Positions 18,113-26,636 are shown, counted from the stretch's first letter. The stretch: 64,000 nt of DNA from an uncultured bacterium (GCA_938036155.1 CALHPA010000002.1:1-64000), one strand, 5' to 3'. Numbers and translations: made by a program. The notes: generated from the letters alone by a model not told the origin.

Positions 18113-19932
18113 TATTTTAGGCTTTTAATAAATTCTGAAATACGCGATAGCGGAATTTTTTCTTCAATAAATTGACTATCTTTTCGAAAACGAACACTAA
18201 CTTCATTATTTTCTTTATCTTTGGGGCCAACAATTAGCTGAACTGGAATTTTCATTGCAGTTGCCTCACGAATCTTTTTGCCCAAAGATTCATTTCGCTC
18301 ATCAACAGAATAACGAATCTCGTTAAATTTAACCGGCGAATCAAGAATAATAGCTGATAGAATTTTCGAAACTTCTTCAACGTAATCGTTTAAAGTATCG
18401 TTAATTGTTAAAATTCGAACTTGCTCAGGAGCTGCCCAAAAATCGAACCAACCAGCCTTATGCTCAATATAAACACTCATAAATCGCTCAATCGAACCAA
18501 GCAAAGCACAGTGAATCATCACCGGTCGTTCATCTTGACCTTCAGAATTTTTATATGAAAGCTCAAATCGTTCTGGTTGGACAAAATCTAATTGCACAGT
18601 TGCAACTTGATGCTCTCGGCCAATTGCGTCGGTCGCCATAAAATCAATTTTCGGACCATAAAATGCTGCTTCACCTTCTTCTTCAAAATAATCTAAATTA
18701 TTCGAAATAACCGCTTTTTTAAGCTGATTTTGCGCACTTTCCCAAACTGCCAAATCACCCAGATAACTATCAGAATCATCACGATAGCTCAAACGTACGC
18801 GAAGTTTCATTCCAATTCCAGAATAAAGCTCGTGAGCAGCAGCTAACAGATTTTGAATTTCACTCTCAATTTGATCAGTTCGGCAAAAAATATGTGAGTC
18901 ATCTTGCGTTAAAGATCGAACGCGATTTAAACCACCAAGCTCGCCAGTTTGCTCATCACGATAATCTGTTGTTGTTTCAAGATAGCGGATCGGTAAATCT
19001 TTATAGCTTCTTGGATTCGAAGCAAAAATTTGTGTATGATGTGGACAATTCATTGGTTTTAATGCAAATTGACCACCAGTAACCTGTGATTTCACCAAGA
19101 AAAGCTCTTCACCAAATTTAGCCCAGTGTCCAGATTTTTCGTATAAATCTTTTTTAGTAATATGCGGAGTCCAAACTTTTTCGAAACCATATTTTTGGCG
19201 TAATTGATTTGAATAGTTCGCCAAAACATCACGTAAAATTGTTCCACGCGGCGTAAAAAGTGGCAAACCAATGCCAACAAGTGGAGAAACAGTATATAAA
19301 TCCAGCTCTTTACCAAGTTTGCGGTGGTCGCGTTTTTTAGCTTCTTCCATTCGTTCAAGATATTCATCAAGCTCCTCTTGAGTTTCGAAAGCTACACCAT
19401 AAAGCCGCTGCATTTGCGGATTTTTTTCATCACCACGCCAATAAGCACCAGCCACACGCATCAATTTAAAAGCGCCAACTTCGCCAGTGTTCGAAAGGTG
19501 TGGTCCTCGGCACAAATCTTTATAATTTCCATTAGTATAGAAACTAACAGTTTCCGCACCATTACCAAGCTCAAAATCCCCTTCAGCGAGAATTTTTGCG
19601 TCAGTTGTACCAGCCTTTTTTAAATCATTCAAGAGCTCTAATTTATACGGTTGATTAGTTTCTTCTGCCCATTCAATTGCTTCTTTGATCGAAACTTCGC
19701 TTCGCACAAAATCTTGTTTTTCAGCAATAATTCGCCGCATTACTTTTTCAATTTTACTAAAATTTTTCTCTGAAATTTTATTTTCACCTAAATCAATATC
19801 GTAATAAAATCCATCGTTAATTGCTGGGCCAACGCCAAATTTTGCATCCTTATAAATTCTTTGAATCGCCGCTGCCATGATGTGAGCAAGGCTGTGGCGC
19901 ATTTTGAAAAGTTTTTCTTCTTTATTCTCCAC
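18112..19932 (-). CDS. thrS: Threonyl-tRNA synthetase lacking the TGS domain
   Basis: 606 residues against 642 in E. coli. The protein starts directly at the editing domain (MRHSLAHIMAAA and later CRGPHL), so the N-terminal TGS domain is missing. The class II core has the zinc ligands Cys (ALKPMNCPHH), His (QDDSHIFC) and His (MIHCALLGS), and the anticodon domain is complete to residue 606. The start is GTG at 19932, 6 nt after AAAGGA. Followed by miaA in the same unit. Confidence 0.97.
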   Translation of the reverse strand: MENKEEKLFKMRHSLAHIMAAAIQRIYKDAKFGVGPAINDGFYYDIDLGENKISEKNFSKIEKVMRRIIAEKQDFVRSEVSIKEAIEWAEETNQPYKLELLNDLKKAGTTDAKILAEGDFELGNGAETVSFYTNGNYKDLCRGPHLSNTGEVGAFKLMRVAGAYWRGDEKNPQMQRLYGVAFETQEELDEYLERMEEAKKRDHRKLGKELDLYTVSPLVGIGLPLFTPRGTILRDVLANYSNQLRQKYGFEKVWTPHITKKDLYEKSGHWAKFGEELFLVKSQVTGGQFALKPMNCPHHTQIFASNPRSYKDLPIRYLETTTDYRDEQTGELGGLNRVRSLTQDDSHIFCRTDQIESEIQNLLAAAHELYSGIGMKLRVRLSYRDDSDSYLGDLAVWESAQNQLKKAVISNNLDYFEEEGEAAFYGPKIDFMATDAIGREHQVATVQLDFVQPERFELSYKNSEGQDERPVMIHCALLGSIERFMSVYIEHKAGWFDFWAAPEQVRILTINDTLNDYVEEVSKILSAIILDSPVKFNEIRYSVDERNESLGKKIREATAMKIPVQLIVGPKDKENNEVSVRFRKDSQFIEEKIPLSRISEFIKSLK

Positions 19933-20019
19933 TTAAAATCCTTTCGAAAATAATATTTTAACTCTTTTTATTTTATCACCACTTGAATTTTCTTGCAAGC
20001 TTTGCTAAAATAAAACCAC

Positions 20020-20096
20020 GGGCGATTAGCTCAGTTGGCTAGAGCGTCACATTGACGTTGTGAAAGTCAGAGGTTCGAGTCCTCTATCGCCCACCA
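20020..20096 (+). tRNA. tRNA-Val (GAC)
   Basis: GGGCGAT/ATCGCCC acceptor stem, anticodon stem TCACA/TGTGA around TTGACGT (anticodon GAC), T-loop TTCGAGT, encoded CCA. A promoter TTGAAT-17 bp-TAAAAT lies just upstream (about 19983-20011). Confidence 0.96.
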
Positions 20097-20162
20097 ACTT
20101 ATCCTTATCTTATAGTATGTTATATATTTAGTTATGTGTAATGTTGTTGTTTTATAATCATC

Positions 20163-20203
20163 TTCTAAAATACCGCACATCAAACGCGGTATTTTAGTTT
20201 TTG
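20163..20203. terminator. Terminator between tRNA-Val and the nuclease gene
   Basis: Perfect 12-bp stem CTAAAATACCGC/GCGGTATTTTAG (20165-20176 with 20186-20197), then TTTTT. It can serve both converging units. Confidence 0.85.
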
Positions 20204-20209
20204 TAAAAA

Positions 20210-21298
20210 TTATCTATCACTCTTCTCGCGATTATCTTTTTTACAGAGCATTTGGCAGTTTTCTAGCACAGTTTTTCCACCCTTACTCCAAGGTGTGATA
20301 TGGTCAGCTTGCATTTCGTCAATTGCATAATGTTCATGGCATATTGGGCAAATTCCATTTTGTCGCTCATAAACTTGACTTTTAATATCATCATCAAAAG
20401 CTCGCAAGCTTAAATATTTCTCGTTATCCGTTAAAATATATTGATAAATTCCACTTTTTTTGGTAACTTCATTATCTTTATAAAGTTCCGAAACCCGCCG
20501 TTCGTTTTCTTCACCAATCTTTTCAAAGCCTTGATCTTTGAAATCATTATAAAATTCACCCCACGGCAAACCTTTCATTTCTTTGCGATATTTAGGAAAA
20601 ACTCCCTGCACCCATTCCATAACATCCTCAAAATATCGCCAAAGCTCTTTCGCGTTTGCGTCATGCTGGTGAATTCCCATATAATTCTCGATATTTCCGC
20701 CAGAAATCCACTTCAAAACTGTTTCTAGAACCTCTTGGCGAATATAACTCTTGTTTAAATAATTATTATAACCATCTTGTGCAGGGCAACCACTTTTACT
20801 AAAATATCGTTTAGCATCAACTAACCAGCTACCAGTATAAACTGAATTTCTCAACTCTTGCGGCGTTAGTTCTTCGCCCGCAATGTTCACAATTCTAAAC
20901 CAATCCAGCTTTTCGCGCGTTTCACCTTCGCAAAAATAGATCATCAGTTCGTATTCTTCAATTTGCTCTCGTTCTTCAGGAGTTAAATTATTAAAGTAAG
21001 TACCATCAACACTAAAATCTCCGTTCAAATATTTACAAATTGACATCGTGCGCTGTTGCCCATCTAAAAGCTCAAAAGTGCCGTCGCCATTCTTTGACCA
21101 ATACATAATATTAAGCGGAAAACCTTTTCGAATAGTGCGAATCACCTCTTCCTGTTGCTCATCTTTATAAACAAACTCTCGCTGATACGGCGGGCGAATA
21201 TTCAACTCACCGCCAAAACCCACCACACCAGCTTCTTCGTCATTTTCGAAACCAGTGAATAACTCTTTTACCTTAATTTTATGTAGCTCAATTTTCAT
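20210..21298 (-). CDS. DUF262 plus HNH nuclease (restriction-like)
   Basis: 362 residues. The N-terminal DUF262 domain has PPYQREFVY (36-44) and the DGQQR motif (79-83), a ParB/Srx-like nucleotide-binding site. A helical middle follows. The C-terminus is a zinc HNH nuclease: CPICHEH, then ADHITPWSKGG and ENCQMLC (about 315-355). DUF262-HNH proteins act in restriction of modified or foreign DNA (for example GmrSD-like enzymes). It starts 4 nt after the methylase stop with AGAAAGG as ribosome site, so methylase and nuclease are made in this order, as expected for a restriction-modification pair. Specificity cannot be read from sequence. Confidence 0.85.
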   Translation of the reverse strand: MKIELHKIKVKELFTGFENDEEAGVVGFGGELNIRPPYQREFVYKDEQQEEVIRTIRKGFPLNIMYWSKNGDGTFELLDGQQRTMSICKYLNGDFSVDGTYFNNLTPEEREQIEEYELMIYFCEGETREKLDWFRIVNIAGEELTPQELRNSVYTGSWLVDAKRYFSKSGCPAQDGYNNYLNKSYIRQEVLETVLKWISGGNIENYMGIHQHDANAKELWRYFEDVMEWVQGVFPKYRKEMKGLPWGEFYNDFKDQGFEKIGEENERRVSELYKDNEVTKKSGIYQYILTDNEKYLSLRAFDDDIKSQVYERQNGICPICHEHYAIDEMQADHITPWSKGGKTVLENCQMLCKKDNREKSDR

Positions 21299-21302
21299 TA
21301 CT

Positions 21303-22370
21303 TTACCTTTCTACTTTCTCATTTCGAATTAGTAGTCTTTTATATATATTTCTTCCGTTAATACTTCCAGACATTTTTATACTACTATCCCATCCTTTTG
21401 GTCTTCCATAGTCATATGAACAACCCAATAATTCAAACTGCTCAGGGTTAAACTTATCGAGAAAAGTTATCGGCACGCCCATTACACCGTCATAATCTTT
21501 GGGAATATCTTTAACTTTTGAAACTTCAATCGCGTCGTAATTGTCATATTTTGGGTAATCAAGCGGATTATATTTCTTCACTAAAACCATCTCTTCGTGG
21601 CGTTTTTTGATATCTAAGTTTGTATACCAATTTATTGCAGGAACTTTAATATAGTTATCACCAAAATAACCTTTACTCTCACAAAATTTTCGGTTAGATT
21701 CTAAATCGTTTTCGTAAGGAGAAGTAAAAACCATACTTTGGTTAAATCCATAGCCAGTCCAAATTTTGTTATTTTTTATTAATGGAAAAATTTCTTTATA
21801 AGTTATTGCATTCATATTTCCCAAAATAATAAATTTTTTATCAAATTCAATCAGTTGCGCCACATATTCACGAAACAGCGAAAACGGCGGGTTGATTACT
21901 ACAATATCAGCCTGCTTGAGCAATTCTTTACTCTCGCTACTTCGAAAATCGCCATCGCCAATGAGTTTGGTCATTTTACCGCCCTTTTCGGCTTTTTCTA
22001 AAATCTCTTTTACATCTTGTAGGTTAATCGCACCGTCGCCATTTTGGTCATAAACTTCATCGATTTCAATTTTATAGGGTTTGAGTAAATCCTCAAAAGA
22101 TGCATTTCCCTTTTTAGCCGGTAATTCTTTGAAAGCTACAGGCGAAGCAATATAGCTGGTGGCAATTAGTTTTTTGAGTTTTAAAGTGTTGAAATTTAAC
22201 ACAAAATACTTGAAAAAGTTGCTTTCGTAAGGGTCATCACAATTACAGAAAACTACCCTACCTTCAAAATGATGGCGGTAATGTGAAAGTTCTTTTTCTA
22301 TATCCTTAAGTTGTGTGTAAAATTCATCATTTTTTGACTCTTTGGCGTTATGTAAATTTTTATTCGCCAC
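21303..22370 (-). CDS. EcoRI-type adenine-specific DNA methyltransferase
   Basis: 355 residues. N-terminus KESKNDEFYTQLKDIEKEL, then VVFCNCDDPYESNFFKYF and catalytic motif IV INPPFSLFREY (about 184-194) mark the EcoRI_methylase family of N6-adenine enzymes, which methylate the inner A of GAATTC in the type member. The target here is unknown; GAATTC does occur in the window (for example near 311 and 54668). The start is GTG at 22370 after AAGGAAAGGA. Upstream lies a structured leader RNA that looks like a switch. First gene of the pair with the DUF262-HNH protein. Confidence 0.9.
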   Translation of the reverse strand: MANKNLHNAKESKNDEFYTQLKDIEKELSHYRHHFEGRVVFCNCDDPYESNFFKYFVLNFNTLKLKKLIATSYIASPVAFKELPAKKGNASFEDLLKPYKIEIDEVYDQNGDGAINLQDVKEILEKAEKGGKMTKLIGDGDFRSSESKELLKQADIVVINPPFSLFREYVAQLIEFDKKFIILGNMNAITYKEIFPLIKNNKIWTGYGFNQSMVFTSPYENDLESNRKFCESKGYFGDNYIKVPAINWYTNLDIKKRHEEMVLVKKYNPLDYPKYDNYDAIEVSKVKDIPKDYDGVMGVPITFLDKFNPEQFELLGCSYDYGRPKGWDSSIKMSGSINGRNIYKRLLIRNEKVER

Positions 22371-22409
22371 GAAAAATCCTTTCCTTATGATGGAAAGCGA
22401 TAAAGATAC

Positions 22410-22571
22410 ATTAAATAAAATAGAACACCCAACTCAGGGTGTCTATAAAATTTAATGCATCTTCGAAAAAACGAATCTCATGAAATTTTCCCTAAGTTAG
22501 GTGTTCCATCCACGAGATTCAGAAAATCGAAAAAAGCTTTCCGAAAATACATTATTTTAAATTTTATAGAC
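22410..22571 (-). promoter_or_regulatory. Switch-like leader RNA of the restriction-modification pair
   Basis: Minus-strand RNA starting at a 13-bp stem (22559-22571 with 22441-22453), continued by 12 bp (22542-22553 with 22454-22465) and 10 bp (22511-22520 with 22473-22482), capped by a loop at 22483-22510. Directly 3' is a terminator-like hairpin, ACACCC/GGGTGT (22437-22442 with 22425-22430), followed by TCTATTTTATTT. The loop sequence GAACACCTAACTTAGGG (22506-22490) can pair over 17 nt with CCCTGAGTTGGGTGTTC (22439-22423), which is the hairpin itself. So two mutually exclusive structures exist. G-U pairs in three helices fit only the minus-strand RNA. Confidence 0.7.
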
Positions 22572-22577
22572 AACTCT

Positions 22578-22583
22578 ATTATA
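22578..22583 (-). promoter_or_regulatory. Extended -10 promoter of the restriction-modification leader
   Basis: TATAAT preceded by TGG (TGGTATAAT). The predicted start 7 nt downstream is 22571, the first base of the closing stem of the leader RNA. No good -35 is seen. Confidence 0.75.
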
Positions 22584-22764
22584 CCACAATTTCTTGATTT
22601 TTTATTTAAAAATTCAAGTGTTTTCACAGAAGAGCTAATTTCTTCTTCCCTATATATAGTGTTCTTGCATTTTTTAGTTTTACACATTACACTATAGCTT
22701 TTCCACAAGCTAGTTTTTAGCTTTCAAAAATTTTTATTTGTTTAGTGATATATTTAAAAAATAC

Positions 22765-22839
22765 TGTTCGCTTTTTTGAGTTTGACTTTCGCGTGAAATA
22801 TTTTATTTTCGAAAAATCATTTTTGGCAAAAAGCGAACA
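22765..22839. repeat. Spaced 12-bp inverted repeat
   Basis: TGTTCGCTTTTT (22765-22776) and its exact complement (22828-22839) flank 51 bp that contain TTCGAA and a TTGACT. No frame of interest lies here. It could be an operator or an RNA stem; nothing decides. Confidence 0.5.
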
Positions 22840-22883
22840 AAATTTTTACCTTTCGAAAAAGGCATCCAACATCATAATTATGC

Positions 22884-22912
22884 TTGCTTTTTAAAATAAA
22901 AAGCGGTAAAAT
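22884..22912 (+). promoter_or_regulatory. Promoter of the RNA at 22919
   Basis: TTGCTT (22884-22889), 17 bp, TAAAAT (22907-22912). Confidence 0.65.
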
Positions 22913-22918
22913 AAAAAA

Positions 22919-23114
22919 CGAGGTTGAACTTCGGAAAAAGTCTAACCAGGTTTGGGCAAAAATTAAAAAAATAAGAAAGTTTTTTCTAGCAACTGTTACA
23001 TTTATATTCGTATATTACTTTTTCGTCACCCAAACGACGACGCATTTTTTTGGCAAGGTTTAGAGAAATCTTGCAAAATGTCCCTACATTAGGCGGTCAA
23101 ATTGGCCGCTTTTA
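22919..23114 (+). ncRNA. Structured small RNA, unassigned
   Basis: About 196 nt from its promoter to a hairpin GCGGTC/GGCCGC followed by TTTT. By eye: a 5' hairpin with GGTT/AACC and ACTT/AAGT separated by a small symmetric internal loop (22922-22947), a long-range helix GTTTGGG/CCCAAAC, and a hairpin GCAAG...CTTGC with an inner TTT/AAA pair (about 23060-23085). No convincing reading frame. The 5' end carries AAAAAACGAGGTTGAA (22913-22928), identical to 16 nt of the rRNA leader (483-498, minus strand). The 5' hairpin is not SRP RNA (no AGCAG side). Function unknown. Confidence 0.55.
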
Positions 23115-23137
23115 AATTTTATGAATATTAAATCAAA

Positions 23138-23166
23138 AATAAAACACCCTTTTAGAGTGCTTATTT
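23138..23166 (-). terminator. Terminator at the end of the glycosyltransferase gene
   Basis: GCACTC/GGGTGT hairpin (with G-U pairs) followed by TTTTATTTTT on the minus strand; overlaps the last codons. Confidence 0.55.
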
Positions 23167-24849
23167 TTTTTGCTTTTTTAAAGCTCGTTTTTTGGCTCTT
23201 TCAGCCTTTGCGCGCTCAACATCTTCAATTCGACCCTTTTCAGTAACATCAAATTTATCAAGATATTTACCAAATGCTAAACGAGTTTGCGAATATGCCG
23301 CTGCCGCCGCATTGTAACATATTGAAGTTACAGGCATATAAATCCACTGTGCAATCATCCATAAAGAACGACGTTTTTTATAGCGTTCTGGGCGCGGCGG
23401 TAGCATTTTTAAGCTAATTAATATTGTGATAAAAATTCCCACAGTCGCAACTTGCTGAAGCGTACTAATCACATTTGGTAATTGATGCACAATCACACTA
23501 CGAGAAGAAGCAGCATATACAATCAGTGGCACCCAACCACCAAAAGCAGCCATCGGTGATTGAAAAACTGCTGTTACATGCCCGTCAATCAAGCGAATAA
23601 GTTTCATTAAGCCATCAATAACTGGCACGTTGCGATTTTTCGAAAAGTATAAATTAGCAACATATGGTATATCGCTTGCACCATACATCCAGCGACGAAG
23701 CTGAATAAACTGTGCCTTGAGCGTTTTTGGTAAAGTTTCACTCAAAACAGCATCTTGGTAAATTGGCACACGAATCGGCACTACATAATAATCGCCACCA
23801 AAATGAAAATAACTTCTCCAAAATTGATGACCATCCTCGACAATTGTACGAGTTGACCAAAAATCCATTTCAACTAAAGCATCAAGAGGTTGTGAGTGTG
23901 AAGCAAAATTTCGTAAAAGATGCGGCCGCATTGTTGAGACGATATTCCAGAATGAGTTACCAGTTGCAACCACACGCATTGGAGCTGGAACATCCCAAAT
24001 ATTATTTAAAAATAATGAAACTGGCTGATATGAAAGTTTTTTACGGTCTTCATGAACAATAAAACTATAAGTTGCACAAGCAAAATATTCCTTATGTGGC
24101 TTATTATCACTATCTAGCGTTGTAACGAGTACATTTTCGAAAGGAATTTTATTGTTTTCACAATATTTTTGAAGTGCTCGCCCAGCAAAAGTGATATTTC
24201 CACCTTTTCCAACAACTTCATTTGGTAGATTTTTGGGGTGTTTAACAATTTCGAAAGCACCAAAGCTTTTTGAAAATTCTTTTTTAAGCCTAATTACAGT
24301 TTTTTCAATTTCTTCACCGCCCCGTTCTTCATAAGCTAAGAAAATGAGTAAGTTTTTTGCATCATAATTTGAGGCCAAAACAGATTGAATAGTTGGCTGA
24401 ATCACTTCATACGGTTCATTATAAGCTGCAATAATCACCGCATTTCTAACCCTTGACGGCTTTGGAAAGTTAGCTGGATTTTTTATAATATCATTCAAAT
24501 TTTGAAAGTGGTTTTTAAACTCGTATTCGTTATTTCTCTGATTTTTGAGAATATCTAAAGATTTTTCAGCATTCTCAAGCTCATTTAGACGTTTATTCCA
24601 ATCAACTTTTTGAGCTTTTTCAATCTGAAAATGGCCAGTTATCATTCGATAAGCAATTCCAATAGCCTTAACAAGAAGAGTTGTAATAATCGTCAAAAGA
24701 TAAAGAGATGCTAAAAAAGGAGAGAAAGCCGAAAGTATAAACATTAAAATAATTGCACCAAAACTTAAAAAAGCTGGCAGAATTTCGAAAAAGCGATATT
24801 TAAAAGTTCGCTTTCCAAGTGGAATTTCAATGTCAATTTTCTTGTTCAT
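23161..24849 (-). CDS. Membrane-bound family 2 glycosyltransferase
   Basis: 562 residues. Two membrane segments (about 25-65), a GT-A domain and four or more C-terminal membrane segments. AVIIAAYNEPYEVI starts the GT2 fold; LDSDNKPH is the DxD metal motif, TIVEDGH supplies the catalytic Asp and QLRRWMYG is the QxxRW acceptor motif, as in cellulose or hyaluronan synthase-like enzymes. It likely makes or extends a surface polysaccharide; the sugar is unknown. The ATG overlaps the stop of the small membrane gene upstream (TAATG), so they are made together. Confidence 0.88.
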   Translation of the reverse strand: MNKKIDIEIPLGKRTFKYRFFEILPAFLSFGAIILMFILSAFSPFLASLYLLTIITTLLVKAIGIAYRMITGHFQIEKAQKVDWNKRLNELENAEKSLDILKNQRNNEYEFKNHFQNLNDIIKNPANFPKPSRVRNAVIIAAYNEPYEVIQPTIQSVLASNYDAKNLLIFLAYEERGGEEIEKTVIRLKKEFSKSFGAFEIVKHPKNLPNEVVGKGGNITFAGRALQKYCENNKIPFENVLVTTLDSDNKPHKEYFACATYSFIVHEDRKKLSYQPVSLFLNNIWDVPAPMRVVATGNSFWNIVSTMRPHLLRNFASHSQPLDALVEMDFWSTRTIVEDGHQFWRSYFHFGGDYYVVPIRVPIYQDAVLSETLPKTLKAQFIQLRRWMYGASDIPYVANLYFSKNRNVPVIDGLMKLIRLIDGHVTAVFQSPMAAFGGWVPLIVYAASSRSVIVHQLPNVISTLQQVATVGIFITILISLKMLPPRPERYKKRRSLWMIAQWIYMPVTSICYNAAAAAYSQTRLAFGKYLDKFDVTEKGRIEDVERAKAERAKKRALKKQKK

Positions 24850-25220
24850 TAATTTGGAATCTCGCGAATTGAAGTGCCTATAATTATCATGCCAATCAGA
24901 ACAAGAATAATACTAAAAATTGCAAAAATTGCAGCTGTACGTCTATTAGAAATGCTATAAATTTTTGCAATAATAATATTGTGAATAAATGCAATAATTA
25001 GACCAAAAATAGCCAAAATAATACGATAGGTCCAGGAGTCTTTATAAAATTCACTAGTTCCAAAAACTGTATAACGCACATTTAAGAGATAATCGTATGA
25101 TTTCGTGTTTAAAATCATAAAAATAGAGAAAATAATTCCAGATAGAAATACAGACACCATCAAAATTAGCATTTTGCGGTCTTTTAAAATTGGTTTAAAT
25201 AAATTAGCTATTGTTTTCAT
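24849..25220 (-). CDS. Small three-segment membrane protein coupled to the glycosyltransferase
   Basis: 123 residues with hydrophobic segments at about 15-37, 68-94 and 98-117; no family recognised. It shares a base with the glycosyltransferase gene, so a helper or polysaccharide-export role is likely but unproven. Its ATG is 11 nt after the 3' end of tRNA-Thr and has no Shine-Dalgarno, so it seems to be transcribed from the tRNA promoter and freed by tRNA 3' processing. Confidence 0.7.
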   Translation of the reverse strand: MKTIANLFKPILKDRKMLILMVSVFLSGIIFSIFMILNTKSYDYLLNVRYTVFGTSEFYKDSWTYRIILAIFGLIIAFIHNIIIAKIYSISNRRTAAIFAIFSIILVLIGMIIIGTSIREIPN

Positions 25221-25231
25221 AAGAAATAAAT

Positions 25232-25307
25232 TGGAGCCGATGAGCAGGATTGAACTGCTGACCTACGCGTTACGAGTGCGTTGCTCTACCAACTGAGCTA
25301 CATCGGC
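25232..25307 (-). tRNA. tRNA-Thr (CGU)
   Basis: GCCGATG/CATCGGC acceptor stem, anticodon CGT in CTCGTAA, T-loop TTCAATC, encoded CCA. The base pair closing the anticodon loop is A-C. An extended -10 TGGTATAAT lies just upstream on the minus strand (about 25321-25329). The transcript probably continues into the two membrane genes. Confidence 0.95.
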
Positions 25308-25404
25308 ATACCTTTAAATTATACCACAAACTTTTTGAAAAATAAACCAAAAAAGTGCTTGATTTTTTACTTGGAGTCTGATAAAATTGTATTAGTCTAC
25401 TGAT

Positions 25405-25482
25405 GCGCTCGTGGTATAGTTGGCCTAGTACGCCTCCCTGTCACGGAGGAGATCGCCGGTTCGAATCCGGTCGGGCGCGCCA
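25405..25482 (+). tRNA. tRNA-Asp (GUC)
   Basis: GCGCTCG/CGGGCGC acceptor stem (one G-U), anticodon GTC in CTGTCAC, T-loop TTCGAAT, encoded CCA. Promoter TTGATT-17 bp-TAAAAT upstream (about 25359-25387). The T-arm contains TTCGAA. Confidence 0.95.
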
Positions 25483-25498
25483 AATTTAGACTTTAAAG

Positions 25499-25522
25499 AA
25501 TCGCTTTCGGGCGATTTTTTTA
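25499..25522 (+). terminator. tRNA-Asp terminator
   Basis: ATCGC/GCGAT stem with a TTTCGG loop and seven T. Confidence 0.8.
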
Positions 25523-25551
25523 TTTTATTTAATCTATTAACCTTTGAAGCA

Positions 25552-25582
25552 AAAATAAAAAGCACAACTTTTGCTGTGCAAT
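25552..25582 (-). terminator. Terminator of the foldase gene
   Basis: GCACA/TGTGC hairpin (25562-25566 with 25575-25579), then TTTTTATTTT on the minus strand. Confidence 0.7.
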
Positions 25583-25586
25583 TTAT

Positions 25587-26636
25587 TTAGTCAACTTTAA
25601 TATATTTTTGAATCTTGCCGTCTTTTTCAAGCTGCTCAAGTTGTTTATTAAACTCGGTAAATTTAATTTTTATTGATTCATAGATAATTTCATTATCAGT
25701 TTTTTCAATCAATTTAACGATATAATAACCGTCACCCGAGTTTGAAATAAACGGTTTCGAAGCTTCACCAACTTTCAGTCCTGCTGCAATTTTAGAACGA
25801 CCACCATCAATGTTAGTTTTTCGAACTTTTCCGGGTTTTGCGTATTCAATTTTATCGCCAAAATGTTCAACAGCTTTCGAAAAATTATTCGTATTTTCAC
25901 TCAAATATTTTGAAACCTCATCTTTAAGGTTTTCAGCCGTTTTATCGATTTGTGCAGTCACTTTTCGGCGAAGTAGTGGCAACTCAATGAACATTCGGCG
26001 ATATTCACTTGGTGAAAGATTATAATTATCGGCCGCAATTTTATATAAAGCGCTTTCAGTAAGCTCAGTGTTTTGTGTTTTTCGCTGCGCATCAAAAGCT
26101 TCACTAATTTCTTTATCTGAAACCGAAATTCCAAGCTCACGAGCCTTTTTTTGGGCATAAGTATTTGCAATTGCATTTTTCATTGCTTTTGATTTATTTA
26201 AAGTTGAAAGTGCGTTTATATTATTAGCTCCCTCAATTTCATCTTTTTTAGTATTTGCAATTTGCATATTTGCTCGATATTCCATCAAATAATCACTATA
26301 AAGTGCGTTCTCACCATCAACTTTCGCAATCGGAAACGGAAATATAGTTGTAAAACGATAAACAAATTCACTAGTATTTTGAGCTTGATAAAGCTGATAC
26401 CAAAGTAAGCCTGCACCCGTAATTAGAATTACACTAGCAATAATCAAGGCGTTAATCACTAAACGATTTTTACTATACTGCACAGGATATTTAAATTTTT
26501 TGCCCTTATTTAAAATCTCACGACGCTGTTCTTCAAGTGTCGTATTTGTGATTTTTGCAATCTGGCTTTCGTGAGATTCAGGTTTTTTTGAAACCTTATC
26601 TCTAATTTTTTTGGCTTTTTCTCTAATATTCTTCAT
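25587..26636 (-). CDS. Membrane-anchored peptidyl-prolyl isomerase (SurA/PrsA-like foldase)
   Basis: 349 residues. A basic cytoplasmic tail, one membrane segment (about 54-76) and an outer part: a SurA_N-like helical region with IANTYAQKKARELGISVSDKEISEAF, then a parvulin-like domain ending AAGLKVGEASKPFIS and GYYIVKLIEK. It should help fold exported or surface proteins. The start is ATG 26636, preceded by GGAGGG; a longer frame exists but lies inside the gene upstream. It overlaps that PH-domain gene by 14 nt and forms a tRNA-Arg-PH-foldase unit. Confidence 0.85.
   Translation of the reverse strand: MKNIREKAKKIRDKVSKKPESHESQIAKITNTTLEEQRREILNKGKKFKYPVQYSKNRLVINALIIASVILITGAGLLWYQLYQAQNTSEFVYRFTTIFPFPIAKVDGENALYSDYLMEYRANMQIANTKKDEIEGANNINALSTLNKSKAMKNAIANTYAQKKARELGISVSDKEISEAFDAQRKTQNTELTESALYKIAADNYNLSPSEYRRMFIELPLLRRKVTAQIDKTAENLKDEVSKYLSENTNNFSKAVEHFGDKIEYAKPGKVRKTNIDGGRSKIAAGLKVGEASKPFISNSGDGYYIVKLIEKTDNEIIYESIKIKFTEFNKQLEQLEKDGKIQKYIKVD

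Noticed and set aside
22423..22571. MITE or other mobile element for the inverted repeat
   Set aside because: G-U-compatible changes, exact match of the predicted start to the stem and the operon context fit an RNA better; no target-site duplication seen.
22455..22708. Two opposing frames of 76-80 codons
   Set aside because: They fall in the inverted repeats and promoter of the restriction-modification leader, with no ribosome sites.
22919..22947. SRP RNA (4.5S) for the 5' hairpin of the RNA at 22919
   Set aside because: GGTT/AACC hairpin with internal loop resembles helix 8, but the AGCAG strand and GGAA loop register do not fit.
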